Shown: positions 1 to 9,781, counted from the stretch's first letter. The stretch is DNA of 64,000 nucleotides from Pseudomonas sp. SJZ079 (GCF_007993865.1 NZ_VIUH01000020.1:36164-100163), one strand, 5' to 3'. Numbers and translations are program-made. The notes: generated from the sequence alone by a model not told the origin.

Positions 1-226
1 GCTGTATCGACGCGGGGGAATGCGACAGCAAACTAAGCCAGCAACAGCCGGAGTGTTCGTGCCTGCATGTGGTGGGCTGCTGCAAGAAGCGGTTGTACGC
101 ATCGCATTGGCCGGCACACCGCAGAGGCATAGCCCGCTCAGCGAGACTCATGACGATGCGCAAGTCCACCGGGGCGGGCCAAATACCCGAGGGCAACCGA
201 GAACTGCCCTGCCAACCGCAGCCGAC
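1..226. other. Left-edge sequence, nothing recognised
   Basis: No convincing gene, RNA or repeat is visible in these 226 bases. Two overlapping short open frames on the plus strand lack a ribosome binding site and have no recognisable protein character. The stretch may hold the downstream end of a transcription unit that lies outside the window. Confidence 0.4.
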
Positions 227-2968
227 TCAACTCAGTAACCCCAGGTCCTGAGCCCGGGCTACCGCCTGGGTGCGGCGCTCGACACCCAATTTACTGTTGA
301 TGTGCCGGGCGTGGGTTTTCACCGTATGCAGCGAGATAAACAGGCGCTCGCTGATTTCCTGATTCGAGCAGCCCTGAGCAATCAACTGCAACACCGCCAC
401 CTCCCGCGAACTCAACGCTTCGATCAGGGCACCACCGCTCATGCTCGGCGACTCGTTCACAGGCCCAGGCAGCGCTGCCAGCAACGCCTCGCGCAACGGG
501 CACTCGGCACGCATCAATAATTGTTCGCGGAGCCAGTCTGGCTGATGCTCGAGCAACTCCTCGAATGGCAACAAACCGCCGCCGGAGGCAGCTTGCAGGC
601 TGCTGCTCAGTTGCTGCTGCGCCTCACGTTCGCGCCCATTCACCCGTAGCAATAAGCTCAATTGCACCTGAGCAACCACCCCCAGCAACTGCCCGCCGGA
701 AGCTTGCGCTCGTAGGCTGAGCGCACGCAAACGTCGCTCGGCTTCCGGCAGCTGCCCCTGGATACGTTCCAGGGCTGCGCGCTGCAGCTCGATATGCAGC
801 GGTAACTGCGGATGAAACTCCGGCGCCGCAGCCGCCGACTCACCGTTATAAGTCTCGGCCAGGCGGGTCAGCCAGGCTTCTGCCAGTTCGACTTGCCCCT
901 GCATCAGCCACAGGTCGCATTTGACCAAGGTGATGATCGCCAAATAGTAGACCGGCGGCACATCCCAGATATGCATCAGCCGCTCAGCCTCGGCAAGCTG
1001 CGCGAAGGCCTCGGCGATGTGCCCACAGCGCCCTTCCAGACTGGCCAATACCCCATAACCGATCAGCAGACTGATATCGCGACAGGCGCGCGCCTCGGCG
1101 ATCCCGGCACTCAAACACACGCGGGCCTTCTCCGGCTGCAGGCGCAGCGTCAGCAAAACACCCTCATACAGGGTCAGGCGCGCACGCATCGCGTAGTGCC
1201 GTTGCGGCGGCAAGCCGCGCAGTCGATCCAAGCCCTGACGGACCTCTTCGAGGGCGCGCAGGACTTCACCTCGAGCCTGCAGCACTCGGGCGCGATCATA
1301 ATGGGCCAAAGCCTCAAACAACGGATTGCCCATCCGTTGCGCCAACTCCAATGCCTCTCGATTGAGGCTACGGGCGCGCCATAGGTCACCCTGCACGATT
1401 GCCAGGTTCGCCAGCGTCGACAAGCACATCAAGCGCTGGCCATAACGTTCCTGCGGCAGGCCGGCCAATGCTTCAGCACAGTATTGCTGCGCACGCTGAC
1501 TCTCCCCCCGTCCACGGGCGATCACCCCGCTCACCGCCAACCACTGCGCCAATAAGGATTGCTGCTGGCTCGCCGAGGGAGCAGGCAAGAAGCGGCTCAG
1601 CTGAGCGGCCAACTCCTGCGCCGCATCCAACTGGCAAGCCAACGCCAACGCCCAGCTATACAACACCACCAGCCGCGGCGTGCTGGCCAGCAAACTGTCC
1701 GGCAAATCCATCTTCCAGCGCAGCAGCATGGCGACATTCTGTTCGGCCAACAGCTGCTCCTCGGACAAGTTCTGCACCAGGTTGGCAGCCACATCCGGCT
1801 GGCCGGCCAGCAGCGCTTGCTCGATGGCCTCGTCCAGCAGGCCATGGGCGCTGAACCAACGGCACGCCCTGAGATGCGAACTGGCGGGCGGCAACGTCAG
1901 GCCCGTCGCAGGTCGGGCGCGCAGCAGATCGGAAAACAAATGATGGTAGCGGAACCATAGCCCCTGCTCATCAAGCGGGACCAAAAACACCTGGTGCGCC
2001 TGCAGGTGAGCGAGAATGGCCGCACTATCGTGGGCCTCACGTAGGGCATCGCACAGTTCAGCACAGAAGCGCTCCTGGCAGGCGGTCTCGTAGAGGAACG
2101 CCTGCACCTCTGCCGGCTGACACTCGATCACTTCCTCCAGCAGGTAGTCGCGGATCAGGCCTTCGGCGCCATGCGGTGCATGTGCAAAGCCTTCCGCCCC
2201 GCCCGTCTCGGCGGCCGTCAGCAACCACAAACGCAACCCCGCTACCCAGCCCTCGCTACGCTGCAGCAAACTGCTCAGTACGTCCGGGGGTAACTGCGTG
2301 CCCTGGCTCAGCAACAGCTCGCTGGTTTCCTCTGTGGTCAGCCGCAGGTCTTGTTCATGCAGTTCCAATAGCTGGCGTGACAGCCGCAGGCGTGCCAGGT
2401 GCCAGTCCGGGCGCTGGCGACTGGTCACCAGTAACAGCAGTCCGTCTGGCAAATGATTGAGAAAAAATTGTAAGCAGCGATCCAGTACCGCACCCTGAGC
2501 CAGGTGGTAATCGTCCAACACCAGCAACACCGGCTTAGCAGGGTCAAGTCGTAGTGCCAGCTCATCGAGCAGACTATCCAGCCACTCTTCGAACGCAAAA
2601 GGCTGATGTCGCTGACGCAATTTCAGCAGGCCCAAGGCTTCGGCGCCCAGCCCTGGAAAACATCGCCGCAACCCTTTCAACAAGCGCTCCAGAAAACGCC
2701 CTGGATCATTGTCGCGGCCGCTCAAACCAAGCCACAGGCTTTGCCATTCTTCAGGCAAGCTCTCGCAGAACTCGATCGCCAAAGAGCTCTTGCCAAAACC
2801 CGCGGGGGCACTCAGCAGCAGCAATCGCCCAGACAAGCCGGCTGCCAGCCGCTCGCATAAACGCGGCCGCCGTACGTAACCGCTCGGTAATGGCGGACGG
2901 AAAAAGCGCACATCGGTCAGCGGCGCGGCAGGAGCAGAAAAACCATGTAGAAGGGACAGTTCAGTCAT
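227..2968 (-). CDS. MalT/LuxR-type ATP-dependent transcriptional regulator
   Basis: A protein of about 913 aa with the large-ATPase LuxR (LAL/MalT) layout. A P-loop motif, APAGFGKSS, lies near residue 60, followed by an STAND-type ATPase, a long helical repeat middle and a C-terminal LuxR helix-turn-helix (sequence LSSREVAVLQLIAQGCSNQE near residue 850). Proteins of this type bind an inducer and ATP, oligomerise and activate transcription. It reads toward the window edge, beside the DUF1329/DUF1302/acyl-CoA ligase block, and I recall the same order at P. aeruginosa PA3921-PA3925, so it probably controls that block. The ATG at 2968 is preferred to the GTG directly before it. The inducer cannot be read from the sequence. 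Confidence 0.88.
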   Translation of the reverse strand: MTELSLLHGFSAPAAPLTDVRFFRPPLPSGYVRRPRLCERLAAGLSGRLLLLSAPAGFGKSSLAIEFCESLPEEWQSLWLGLSGRDNDPGRFLERLLKGLRRCFPGLGAEALGLLKLRQRHQPFAFEEWLDSLLDELALRLDPAKPVLLVLDDYHLAQGAVLDRCLQFFLNHLPDGLLLLVTSRQRPDWHLARLRLSRQLLELHEQDLRLTTEETSELLLSQGTQLPPDVLSSLLQRSEGWVAGLRLWLLTAAETGGAEGFAHAPHGAEGLIRDYLLEEVIECQPAEVQAFLYETACQERFCAELCDALREAHDSAAILAHLQAHQVFLVPLDEQGLWFRYHHLFSDLLRARPATGLTLPPASSHLRACRWFSAHGLLDEAIEQALLAGQPDVAANLVQNLSEEQLLAEQNVAMLLRWKMDLPDSLLASTPRLVVLYSWALALACQLDAAQELAAQLSRFLPAPSASQQQSLLAQWLAVSGVIARGRGESQRAQQYCAEALAGLPQERYGQRLMCLSTLANLAIVQGDLWRARSLNREALELAQRMGNPLFEALAHYDRARVLQARGEVLRALEEVRQGLDRLRGLPPQRHYAMRARLTLYEGVLLTLRLQPEKARVCLSAGIAEARACRDISLLIGYGVLASLEGRCGHIAEAFAQLAEAERLMHIWDVPPVYYLAIITLVKCDLWLMQGQVELAEAWLTRLAETYNGESAAAAPEFHPQLPLHIELQRAALERIQGQLPEAERRLRALSLRAQASGGQLLGVVAQVQLSLLLRVNGREREAQQQLSSSLQAASGGGLLPFEELLEHQPDWLREQLLMRAECPLREALLAALPGPVNESPSMSGGALIEALSSREVAVLQLIAQGCSNQEISERLFISLHTVKTHARHINSKLGVERRTQAVARAQDLGLLS

Positions 2969-3157
2969 CACCCGGTTTCTTGGAAGAGTTAGCCAGCAGG
3001 GTGTACGAATGAACCGCAGCCTAGCCCCTTAGGCTCGGCATTTGAAGCCCCGAGGCTGGGTCTTAACAATTCGTTGCACTCTCTAAGGGACAACTCACTC
3101 CCCAGCGGCGACCCCTGCAGGTCTTCGCTGACCAAGCCCGCGACTCGAATCCAGAAC

Positions 3158-3182
3158 AAAAAAAGCCGGCCCTAAGGCCGGC
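3158..3182 (-). terminator. Rho-independent terminator of the DUF1302-DUF1329 unit
   Basis: Read on the minus strand, a GC-rich hairpin (gccggcc / ggccggc, 3165-3182) is followed by a run of seven T. It lies 22 bases beyond the stop of the DUF1329 gene and would end that transcript before the regulator gene. Confidence 0.85.
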
Positions 3183-3204
3183 TCGTATGCCACCGAGTGC
3201 GAGG

Positions 3205-4578
3205 TTAGCGCACGCCAGCTTGACGCAGAGCCGCCGGAGTGTAGTCCGAGGCAGAGGCCTTGTAGGTGAAATCGTAGGCCTGTTTCTCTTCGTTCTTCAT
3301 GCCCAGTGCCAGATAACGACCGGACAACAGGTCATACAGCGTTTCCAAGGTGTACCAAGGTACTTTCTTGTCGTAGTAGTACTGAGCGTGTGCTTCAGCC
3401 ACGCGCCACAGCGTACCGCGACCATCGTAGTGATCGACCTCGGCAGCTTGCCAAGTATCTTCATCGAGGTAGAAGTCACGCTTGGCATAGATGTGGCGCT
3501 CGCCGGACTTCAGGGTTCCGGTCACGTGCCATACCCGGTGCAGCTCGTAACGGGTCAAGTCCTGGTTGATATGGCCGGCCTTGATCACCTCGTCATACTT
3601 CAGCTTCGGCGAATCCAGCTTGTAGGCGTTGTAGGGGATGTAGATCTCCTTCTTGCCATTGAGCTTCCACTCGTAGCGGTCCGGCGAGCCGTTGTACAGG
3701 TCGAAGTTGTCCGAGGTACGCAGACCATCGGCTGCAGTACCCGGACCGTCATAGGACACCTGCGGCGCACGGCGTACACGGCGTTGACCGGCGTTGTACA
3801 GCCAGGCCAGGCGTGGTTCCTTCACCTGGTTCAGGGTCTCATGCACCAGCAGTACGTTACCGGCCAGACGCGACGGCGCGGTGACACGTTGCTTGAAGTA
3901 GAACAGCACGTTGCTTTCCTTGCCCGGCTGGTAGTCGGTCAAGTTGGCGCGGAAGGTGAACTCGTCCTGGAAGTACACCATGCTGTAGGAACCATTGGCC
4001 TGCGGAGTGGCCTGGGTCACCAGGCGCCGTACGCTGCCGCCACGGTAGCGGGTGATGTGGTTCCAGATCGCTTCCAGGCCATCCTTCGGAATTGGGAAGG
4101 GGTTGGCTTGGTCGAAGTTCTGCAGACCGTTGCCACCCTCTACCAGCTTGGTGTTGACCGCGTTGTTCTTGGTCGCCGCCAATACATCATCCGGCAGAGT
4201 GGCCGAACGATGGGTCGGGTACACCGGGATCTTGTAGCTGTCCGGATAACGCTTGAGCATCGCCTGCTGGCCGGGGGTCAGCTTGTCCTTGTACTGATCC
4301 ATGTTCTGCGCGGTGATGGTGAACAGTGGCTGCTCACTGGCGAACGGGTCCGCCAGGAAGCCTGCGCCATCGACAGCGCCTGCGTTGGTCGGCAGACCGC
4401 CGGTCCAGGCCGGGATAGAGCCGTCGGCATTACCCGCCATCTCGGCACCGACCGGCGTCAAAGTGGTTCCCAGCTTGGCAGCTTCATCTGGCGAGACTGC
4501 CGCCATGACACTGCAAGCCAGCAGCGACAGGGTCAGGGCGCCGGTTTGCAACAGACTCTTTGTTGTTTTCATGTACAT
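3205..4578 (-). CDS. DUF1329 family periplasmic protein
   Basis: A protein of about 457 aa with an N-terminal signal peptide (hydrophobic TGALTSLLACSVMAA-like region ending near residue 25) and a DUF1329 body. DUF1329 proteins are exported and usually encoded beside DUF1302 outer-membrane proteins. Marinobacter AupB, implicated in alkane use, carries this domain, so a role carrying a hydrophobic substrate across the periplasm is plausible but inferred. It follows the DUF1302 gene by 25 bases, so the two are probably one operon. The start at 4578 has AGGA five bases upstream; ATG 4572 is an alternative. I recall the PAO1 counterpart as PA3922. Confidence 0.88.
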   Translation of the reverse strand: MYMKTTKSLLQTGALTLSLLACSVMAAVSPDEAAKLGTTLTPVGAEMAGNADGSIPAWTGGLPTNAGAVDGAGFLADPFASEQPLFTITAQNMDQYKDKLTPGQQAMLKRYPDSYKIPVYPTHRSATLPDDVLAATKNNAVNTKLVEGGNGLQNFDQANPFPIPKDGLEAIWNHITRYRGGSVRRLVTQATPQANGSYSMVYFQDEFTFRANLTDYQPGKESNVLFYFKQRVTAPSRLAGNVLLVHETLNQVKEPRLAWLYNAGQRRVRRAPQVSYDGPGTAADGLRTSDNFDLYNGSPDRYEWKLNGKKEIYIPYNAYKLDSPKLKYDEVIKAGHINQDLTRYELHRVWHVTGTLKSGERHIYAKRDFYLDEDTWQAAEVDHYDGRGTLWRVAEAHAQYYYDKKVPWYTLETLYDLLSGRYLALGMKNEEKQAYDFTYKASASDYTPAALRQAGVR

Positions 4579-4603
4579 AGTCTTCCTCAAGATTCCTGGC
4601 CGC

Positions 4604-6487
4604 TTAGAAGTTCACGCCGAAGCTGAGCGCAACGAAGTCACGGTCGATTGCAGTATTGAAGTCGCCACCGAAGAAATCGGTGTAGGACAGATCCGCCGTG
4701 TAAGTGTTCTGGTACTCGGCATTCAAACCGAGGCTGACAGCCTTGGAGCCTTCGTTAAACAGCCCATTGGGGCCGTAGCCATCCACATCATGTGACCAGG
4801 ACACGCTGGGCTTCAGGTTGATACCGGCAATGACCGACGGGTACTCCAGGATCGCCCTGGCACGGTAGCCCCAAGAGGTAGTAGTGACAAAACCATCGTT
4901 ATTGGTTGGGCTGTAGGCCCCATAGATGGCGTCACGACCGTATTGCAGGTCTGCGGTATGTTCCAGGCCACCTACGTGGGCGGCGCCGACTTCTCCGACT
5001 ACGGTCAGGCGACTAGCACCCAACACCCGGTCGAAGAAATGAGTCAGGGTGGTTTGTACCTGAGTCAGCTCTTTGCGACGATAACCTTGGTTTTCGGCGC
5101 CCGGGGTAGTTTGAATTGTTGGGGCAGCTGCACCGCCAGTGAGTGGATTGAGCAGAGCAGTGTTAAGCGCGGTGCTGTTGATCTGGATAGGAGCATTCGG
5201 ACGATAGCTGACTTCACCAGCCCATGAGGTACCAGTCGGTAATACGGTGGAAAAACTCAAACCGTACAGCTGGATATCTTCCGGATAACTTAGGAAGTAT
5301 TCGCCGTTACCCAGAGCGACGACGGGAGCCAAGCCGGTTAACGTTGGAGCGAAAGCAGGATTGCCAGCACAAGCAGGGAAGCCTCCAAGTGCGGAACACA
5401 ACGCACCTGCCGAAGTGGCAGGATTCGTCAAATTGGGTACCGAAGGCGCCAAGCCTCCGAGGGTCGCGGCGTCTGCGGTTTGGGTATTAAAGAACGGGGT
5501 ACGGCTGTGGTAGTTCATAAAGTAGGCGCCGTACTCGGTATTCTCGCCGAGCCAACGCAGAGCGAGACCATATTGGCCGCTGTCGCGGGCATCGCGGTCG
5601 CCGCCGCGAGGGATGACCACGCCCTCGTCTTCAACACCAAAACTAGCCCCGGTGGCAGCAACAATCGGCTGCAGTGCCCGAATGGCCGCGACCTGAGCCG
5701 GACTAGTAGCAATAGCAGTCAAATTCCTATCGCAGCCATCTGCAACTACATCGGAGGTCGCGAAGAAGGTGCCGCAGTTGTCGGCAACCGTCTGGTCCCA
5801 CTCAAGCTGGTAGAACGCCTCCATGGATAGGCTGTCGGTCAGGCTCTGCGATACGTAGAACATATTGACCGGGATCAGACCTTCCTTGATCTCCGCACCG
5901 GGACGGCGGAAGGCAGCGGCATCAATAGGGTTGATCGAGTTGATCGAATTCTGGATGAAGGTGCTCTCACCCCAGCTGACGACCTGCTTACCCAAGCGCA
6001 CCGAGCCAGGCATGTCACCGATGGCATAGTTGTGGTAGACGAAAGCATCGAGAATTTGCGCGCCGGAAGACTGGGCCGCTTCCTTACGATTGTGGTCGTC
6101 GATGTCCTTGAACAGGCGCTCTTCGTCCTTCAGCTCGAAGTCGTACCAGTACTTACCACGCACGAACACACCGGTATCGCCGTACTTCAATTCGAGGTCA
6201 TGAATACCCTTGAAAATCTTCGAGAAGGTCTCGCCTTTCTTGAAATTCAGACGGTTGTCGTCACTGGTGGAAGAAGCGGCTGTGCCGCCATTCACTCTGC
6301 CGATCAGGTCTGGATCCGCCCCGCGCACCGACCAGCTGGCCCCCACGGACAGCGCGGAGTCGAACTGACCTTCGATCTCACCGATATTGAAGGTCACGCC
6401 GAATGCCGGTGCAGCGAGAGTGGATGCGAGGCTAACGGCCAGTGGCAGTTTCGCCAGGCGCCAGAACGATTGGTTGCTTGTAGTCAT
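4604..6487 (-). CDS. DUF1302 family outer-membrane protein
   Basis: A protein of about 627 aa with a signal peptide (cleavage likely after LAAPAFG near residue 30). It is rich in alternating aromatic and polar segments typical of a beta-barrel and ends in FGVNF, a terminal aromatic residue as expected of outer-membrane proteins. DUF1302 proteins pair with DUF1329 proteins and sit beside fatty-acid or hydrocarbon catabolic genes, so it is a candidate outer-membrane channel for a hydrophobic compound. GGAG lies seven bases before the ATG. First gene of a two-gene operon with the DUF1329 gene. A PsrA-like box lies about 180 bases upstream. Confidence 0.88.
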   Translation of the reverse strand: MTTSNQSFWRLAKLPLAVSLASTLAAPAFGVTFNIGEIEGQFDSALSVGASWSVRGADPDLIGRVNGGTAASSTSDDNRLNFKKGETFSKIFKGIHDLELKYGDTGVFVRGKYWYDFELKDEERLFKDIDDHNRKEAAQSSGAQILDAFVYHNYAIGDMPGSVRLGKQVVSWGESTFIQNSINSINPIDAAAFRRPGAEIKEGLIPVNMFYVSQSLTDSLSMEAFYQLEWDQTVADNCGTFFATSDVVADGCDRNLTAIATSPAQVAAIRALQPIVAATGASFGVEDEGVVIPRGGDRDARDSGQYGLALRWLGENTEYGAYFMNYHSRTPFFNTQTADAATLGGLAPSVPNLTNPATSAGALCSALGGFPACAGNPAFAPTLTGLAPVVALGNGEYFLSYPEDIQLYGLSFSTVLPTGTSWAGEVSYRPNAPIQINSTALNTALLNPLTGGAAAPTIQTTPGAENQGYRRKELTQVQTTLTHFFDRVLGASRLTVVGEVGAAHVGGLEHTADLQYGRDAIYGAYSPTNNDGFVTTTSWGYRARAILEYPSVIAGINLKPSVSWSHDVDGYGPNGLFNEGSKAVSLGLNAEYQNTYTADLSYTDFFGGDFNTAIDRDFVALSFGVNF

Positions 6488-6664
6488 CGACGCTACTCCA
6501 TGTGCTTTTTGTTATGAATGGTGCGGACTATAGCCAGGGAGTAGTACTGCTTGATCCCTCGAAAGTGTGATTTGCAGCCCCCAGGCACTCTGGCTCGCCG
6601 GTTTCGGCGGACTAGTCCGATCCATGACAAGCCAAGAATGGCTGGAAAACAGCAATTAGCAAGC

Positions 6665-6678
6665 CAAACGCTTGTTTG
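6665..6678. promoter_or_regulatory. PsrA-like operator (CAAAC-N4-GTTTG)
   Basis: The 14-base sequence CAAACGCTTGTTTG fits the published Pseudomonas PsrA consensus, (G/C)AAAC-N2-4-GTTT(G/C). PsrA is a TetR-family fatty-acid sensor that controls beta-oxidation genes and rpoS. The box lies in the 229-base gap between the acyl-CoA ligase stop and the DUF1302 start, so it most likely serves the DUF1302-DUF1329 promoter. Binding is inferred from the motif only. Confidence 0.6.
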
Positions 6679-6716
6679 ACTGAGTAGTCACTTTTGCGAG
6701 GTGCTACGGCCGGGGC

Positions 6717-8399
6717 CTACAGCGTGGACAGAAACGCACTGCCAGCTGCTTGCCACTGGGCGATATCCACGCGAATACGTTTCTTATCCAGCTTGCCGAC
6801 ACTGGTCTTGGGAATTTCAGTAACAAGGGCGATCTGCGTGGGGATTGCCCACTTATTGATGTGACCCTGTTCGACGTAGGGCTTGAGATGCTCCTTGAGT
6901 CCCTTCGCATCCAACCCTTGATTTTCGTGCAAGACCAACAAGGCAAATGGCCGCTCACCCCACTGCGGATCCACCACGCCGACCACTGCTACCTCACGTA
7001 CAGCCGGATGCCGACTGATCAAGTCCTCCAGTTCCAATGACGAAATCCACTCGCCGCCGGTCTTGATCACGTCCTTGATGCGGTCGCGAATGTCGATAAA
7101 GCCCATACCATCGATGGTGGCCACGTCGCCGGTATGCATCCAGCCATGCTCCCAGAGCTCTTGGCCTTTTTCCGGCTCGCGGAAGTAGCCCTGCGTCAAC
7201 CAGGGCGCGCGCAAGACCAGTTCGCCCTGTGCCTCGCCATCTGCCGGCAGGATCTTGCCATCGGCACCCATGATCGCCGCCTCGACCAGCGGCACCGGTA
7301 CACCGGCCTTGATGCGGTAGGTGATGCGCTCGTCCTCGCTCCCCGCAAGCAGTTCCTCGTTGAGGTAAGCGCAGGAAATCAGCGGGCAGGTTTCCGACAT
7401 GCCGTAAGCCGCGGTCAGCTGAATACCACGCGCCTTGGCGGCGTCGTACAGCGTGCGATTCAGCGCACTGCCGCCGATGATCATCTTCATGCCGCCGAAA
7501 TCATGACCTTGGGCACTGGGGGTGTTCATCAACATTTGCAAAATGGTCGGCACGCAGTGGGAGAAGCTGACCTTCTCCTGCTCGATCAGCTGGCACAACA
7601 TCTCGGGCTCGTAACGCCCCGGATACACCTGCTTGACCCCCAGCATGGTCGCGACATAAGGCACGCCCCAGGCGTGCACGTGGAACATGGGGGTGATCGG
7701 CATATACACGTCGTCACTGCCGAGCAAGCGGATGCTGTCCAGGCTACCCATGGTGGTGGCCATGGACAGGGTGTGCAGCACCAGTTGCCGATGGGTGAAA
7801 TAGACGCCCTTGGGGTTACCCGTGGTGCCGGTGGTGTAGAAGGTGGTGGCCACCGAATTCTCATCGAAGTCGGCGAACTCATAAGACGGACCGGCGGCTG
7901 CCAGCAGTTGCTCATACTCGCCGATCAGCGCTGGCAGATCCGCGCCCTTCTCCTCGCCATCGGTCAGCAGCAGGGTTTTCTCGACCGTGGTCAGTTGGCT
8001 GGCGATGCCGTTATACAGCGGCACGAACTCGCTGTTGACCAGCACGAACTTATCTTCGGCATGGTTCATGGTGTAGAGGATCTGCTCTGGCGACAGGCGG
8101 ATATTGATGGTGTGCAGCACCGCGCCGAGCATGGGAATGGCGAACATGCATTCGAGGTAACGATGACTATCCCAATCCATCACCGCCACGGTGTCTCCCG
8201 CCTTGACGCCCGCGTTCGACAATACGTTGGCCAATCGCGCCACCCGCTCATTGAAGGTCGCATAGCTGTAGCGAACGCGATCGCGGTAGACGATCTCGCG
8301 GGTTTTTTCATAACGCCCACCAGACAGCAGCAGGCTCTTGATCAGCAAGGGATATGGGTGGGCATTGGTCGTTGGCGGAATGATTCGAGTTGGCAACAT
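6717..8399 (-). CDS. Medium/long-chain fatty-acid CoA ligase (AMP-forming)
   Basis: A protein of about 560 aa in the ANL superfamily. The P-loop-like motif TTGTTGNPKGV lies near residue 180, the adenylate-binding AAYGMSETCP near 330, the hinge region WMHTGDVATID near 420, and the C-terminal catalytic lysine region IPKTSVGKLDKK near 535. It activates a fatty acid to acyl-CoA. It resembles the AlkK/PA3924 group, so a medium-chain substrate is likely but inferred. ATG 8399 has AGGT five bases upstream; ATG 8429 has no visible ribosome binding site. It is divergent from the thiolase gene and upstream of the DUF1302 operon, consistent with uptake, activation and beta-oxidation of one substrate class. 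Confidence 0.9.
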   Translation of the reverse strand: MLPTRIIPPTTNAHPYPLLIKSLLLSGGRYEKTREIVYRDRVRYSYATFNERVARLANVLSNAGVKAGDTVAVMDWDSHRYLECMFAIPMLGAVLHTINIRLSPEQILYTMNHAEDKFVLVNSEFVPLYNGIASQLTTVEKTLLLTDGEEKGADLPALIGEYEQLLAAAGPSYEFADFDENSVATTFYTTGTTGNPKGVYFTHRQLVLHTLSMATTMGSLDSIRLLGSDDVYMPITPMFHVHAWGVPYVATMLGVKQVYPGRYEPEMLCQLIEQEKVSFSHCVPTILQMLMNTPSAQGHDFGGMKMIIGGSALNRTLYDAAKARGIQLTAAYGMSETCPLISCAYLNEELLAGSEDERITYRIKAGVPVPLVEAAIMGADGKILPADGEAQGELVLRAPWLTQGYFREPEKGQELWEHGWMHTGDVATIDGMGFIDIRDRIKDVIKTGGEWISSLELEDLISRHPAVREVAVVGVVDPQWGERPFALLVLHENQGLDAKGLKEHLKPYVEQGHINKWAIPTQIALVTEIPKTSVGKLDKKRIRVDIAQWQAAGSAFLSTL

Positions 8400-8450
8400 T
8401 GGGCACCTGTCTGCAGTCTTGAGGTTCATTGTTAACTGGCACTCTAGAGC

Positions 8451-8537
8451 GCTTGCCTGACCTAAAAATCAGTCAAAAGAATGATTTGCGGAGTGACTCT
8501 TTGGCCGCTTAGAGTCACGCGATAGAATCAGGCAAGC
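8451..8537. promoter_or_regulatory. Nested inverted repeats in the ligase/thiolase divergent promoter
   Basis: The 192-base divergent gap holds two nested perfect palindromes. The outer arms gcttgcctga (8451-8460) and tcaggcaagc (8528-8537) enclose an inner pair, gtgactct (8493-8500) and agagtcac (8511-8518). Such dyads are typical operator geometry and would control both genes. The protein that binds is unknown; the MalT-like regulator at 227-2968 is one candidate. Confidence 0.5.
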
Positions 8538-8591
8538 AGCTGGTCATGACTGGCTACATGTTGAGCCATAACATTTATAGAGGTAACTGCA

Positions 8592-9767
8592 ATGCCCGAT
8601 ATCGTCATCGTTAACGGCGCCCGCACCCCGATGGGTGGCTTTCAAGGCAGCCTGGCCAGCGTACCGGCCGTCGAGCTGGGCGCCGCCGCGATCCGCGAAG
8701 CCGTCCGCCGCGCCGGCATTCAAGCTGCCGATGTGCAGGAAGTGATCATGGGTTGCGTATTGCCTGCCGGCCTCAAGCAAGGTCCGGCGCGCCAGGCTGC
8801 ATTGAACGCCGGCCTGCCCAGTGCGACCGGTTGCACCACGATCAACAAGCTCTGCGGTTCGGGGATGAAAGCGGTGATGCTGGCTCACGACCTGCTCAAG
8901 GCCGGGACTAACTCGGTAATGGTCGCCGGCGGCATGGAAAGCATGTCCAACGCACCCTACCTCATCGAAAAAGCCCGTACGGGCCTGCGCATGGGGCACG
9001 GCGAAATCAAGGACCACATGTTCCTCGACGGCCTGGAAGATGCCCGCAGCGGCCGCCTGATGGGCTCGTTCGCCCAGGAAACTGCGGATCAATACGGCAT
9101 CAGCCGCGAAGCCATGGACGCCTACGCCATCGAGTCGCTGAAGCGTGCCCAGGCAGCGATCGCCGCAGGGTCGCTGGCCGCCGAGATCGTCCCGATCAGT
9201 GTCACCACCCGCAAGGGCGAGGTACTGGTAAAGGACGATGAACAGCCACTGAACGCCAACCTGGAGAAAATTCCCAGCCTGAAACCGGCGTTCCGCAAAG
9301 ACGGCAGCATCACCGCCGCCAACGCCAGTTCGATCTCCGATGGCGCCTCCGCGCTGGTCTTGATGACTGCCGAAGAGGCTAGCAAGCGCGGCCTCACACC
9401 ACTGGCCAAGATCGTCGGCCATGCCACCCAGAGCCAGGACCCGAGCGAGTTCACCCTCGCCCCAGTTGGCGCCATCAGCAACCTGCTGCAGAAAACCGGC
9501 TGGGACAAGAACCAGGTGGATCTGTTCGAGATCAACGAGGCCTTTGCCATGGTCACCATGTTGGCCATGCGCGAACACAACCTCGATCACGCCAAGGTCA
9601 ATATCTATGGTGGCGCCTGCGCCCAGGGCCATCCAGTCGGGTCGACCGGTTCACGAATCATCCTCACCCTGATCAACGCCCTGCAGAATACCGGCGGCAA
9701 ACGCGGCATCGCCGCGCTGTGCATCGGCGGCGGAGAGGCCACCGCAGTGGCGATCGAGTTGCTGTAA
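8592..9767 (+). CDS. Acetyl-CoA C-acyltransferase (thiolase)
   Basis: A 391-aa protein, the usual length of thiolase. The acyl-carrying cysteine is Cys88 in NKLCGSGMKA. The second conserved block, NEAFA near residue 315, and GGACAQGHPVGSTGSR near 345 (catalytic His and Cys) are present. It either cleaves 3-ketoacyl-CoA in beta-oxidation or condenses acetyl-CoA; the sequence does not separate the two. GAGGT lies seven bases before the ATG. It faces away from the acyl-CoA ligase, as I recall for PA3924/PA3925. Confidence 0.92.
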   Translation: MPDIVIVNGARTPMGGFQGSLASVPAVELGAAAIREAVRRAGIQAADVQEVIMGCVLPAGLKQGPARQAALNAGLPSATGCTTINKLCGSGMKAVMLAHDLLKAGTNSVMVAGGMESMSNAPYLIEKARTGLRMGHGEIKDHMFLDGLEDARSGRLMGSFAQETADQYGISREAMDAYAIESLKRAQAAIAAGSLAAEIVPISVTTRKGEVLVKDDEQPLNANLEKIPSLKPAFRKDGSITAANASSISDGASALVLMTAEEASKRGLTPLAKIVGHATQSQDPSEFTLAPVGAISNLLQKTGWDKNQVDLFEINEAFAMVTMLAMREHNLDHAKVNIYGGACAQGHPVGSTGSRIILTLINALQNTGGKRGIAALCIGGGEATAVAIELL

Positions 9768-9781
9768 ACCCAGCCGATACG

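Noticed and set aside
3187..4626. A 479-aa plus-strand frame opposite the DUF1329 gene
   Set aside because: It mirrors the DUF1329 gene, has no start signal and lacks any domain.
7134..8435. A 433-aa plus-strand frame opposite the acyl-CoA ligase
   Set aside because: Antisense shadow of a clear ANL-superfamily gene.
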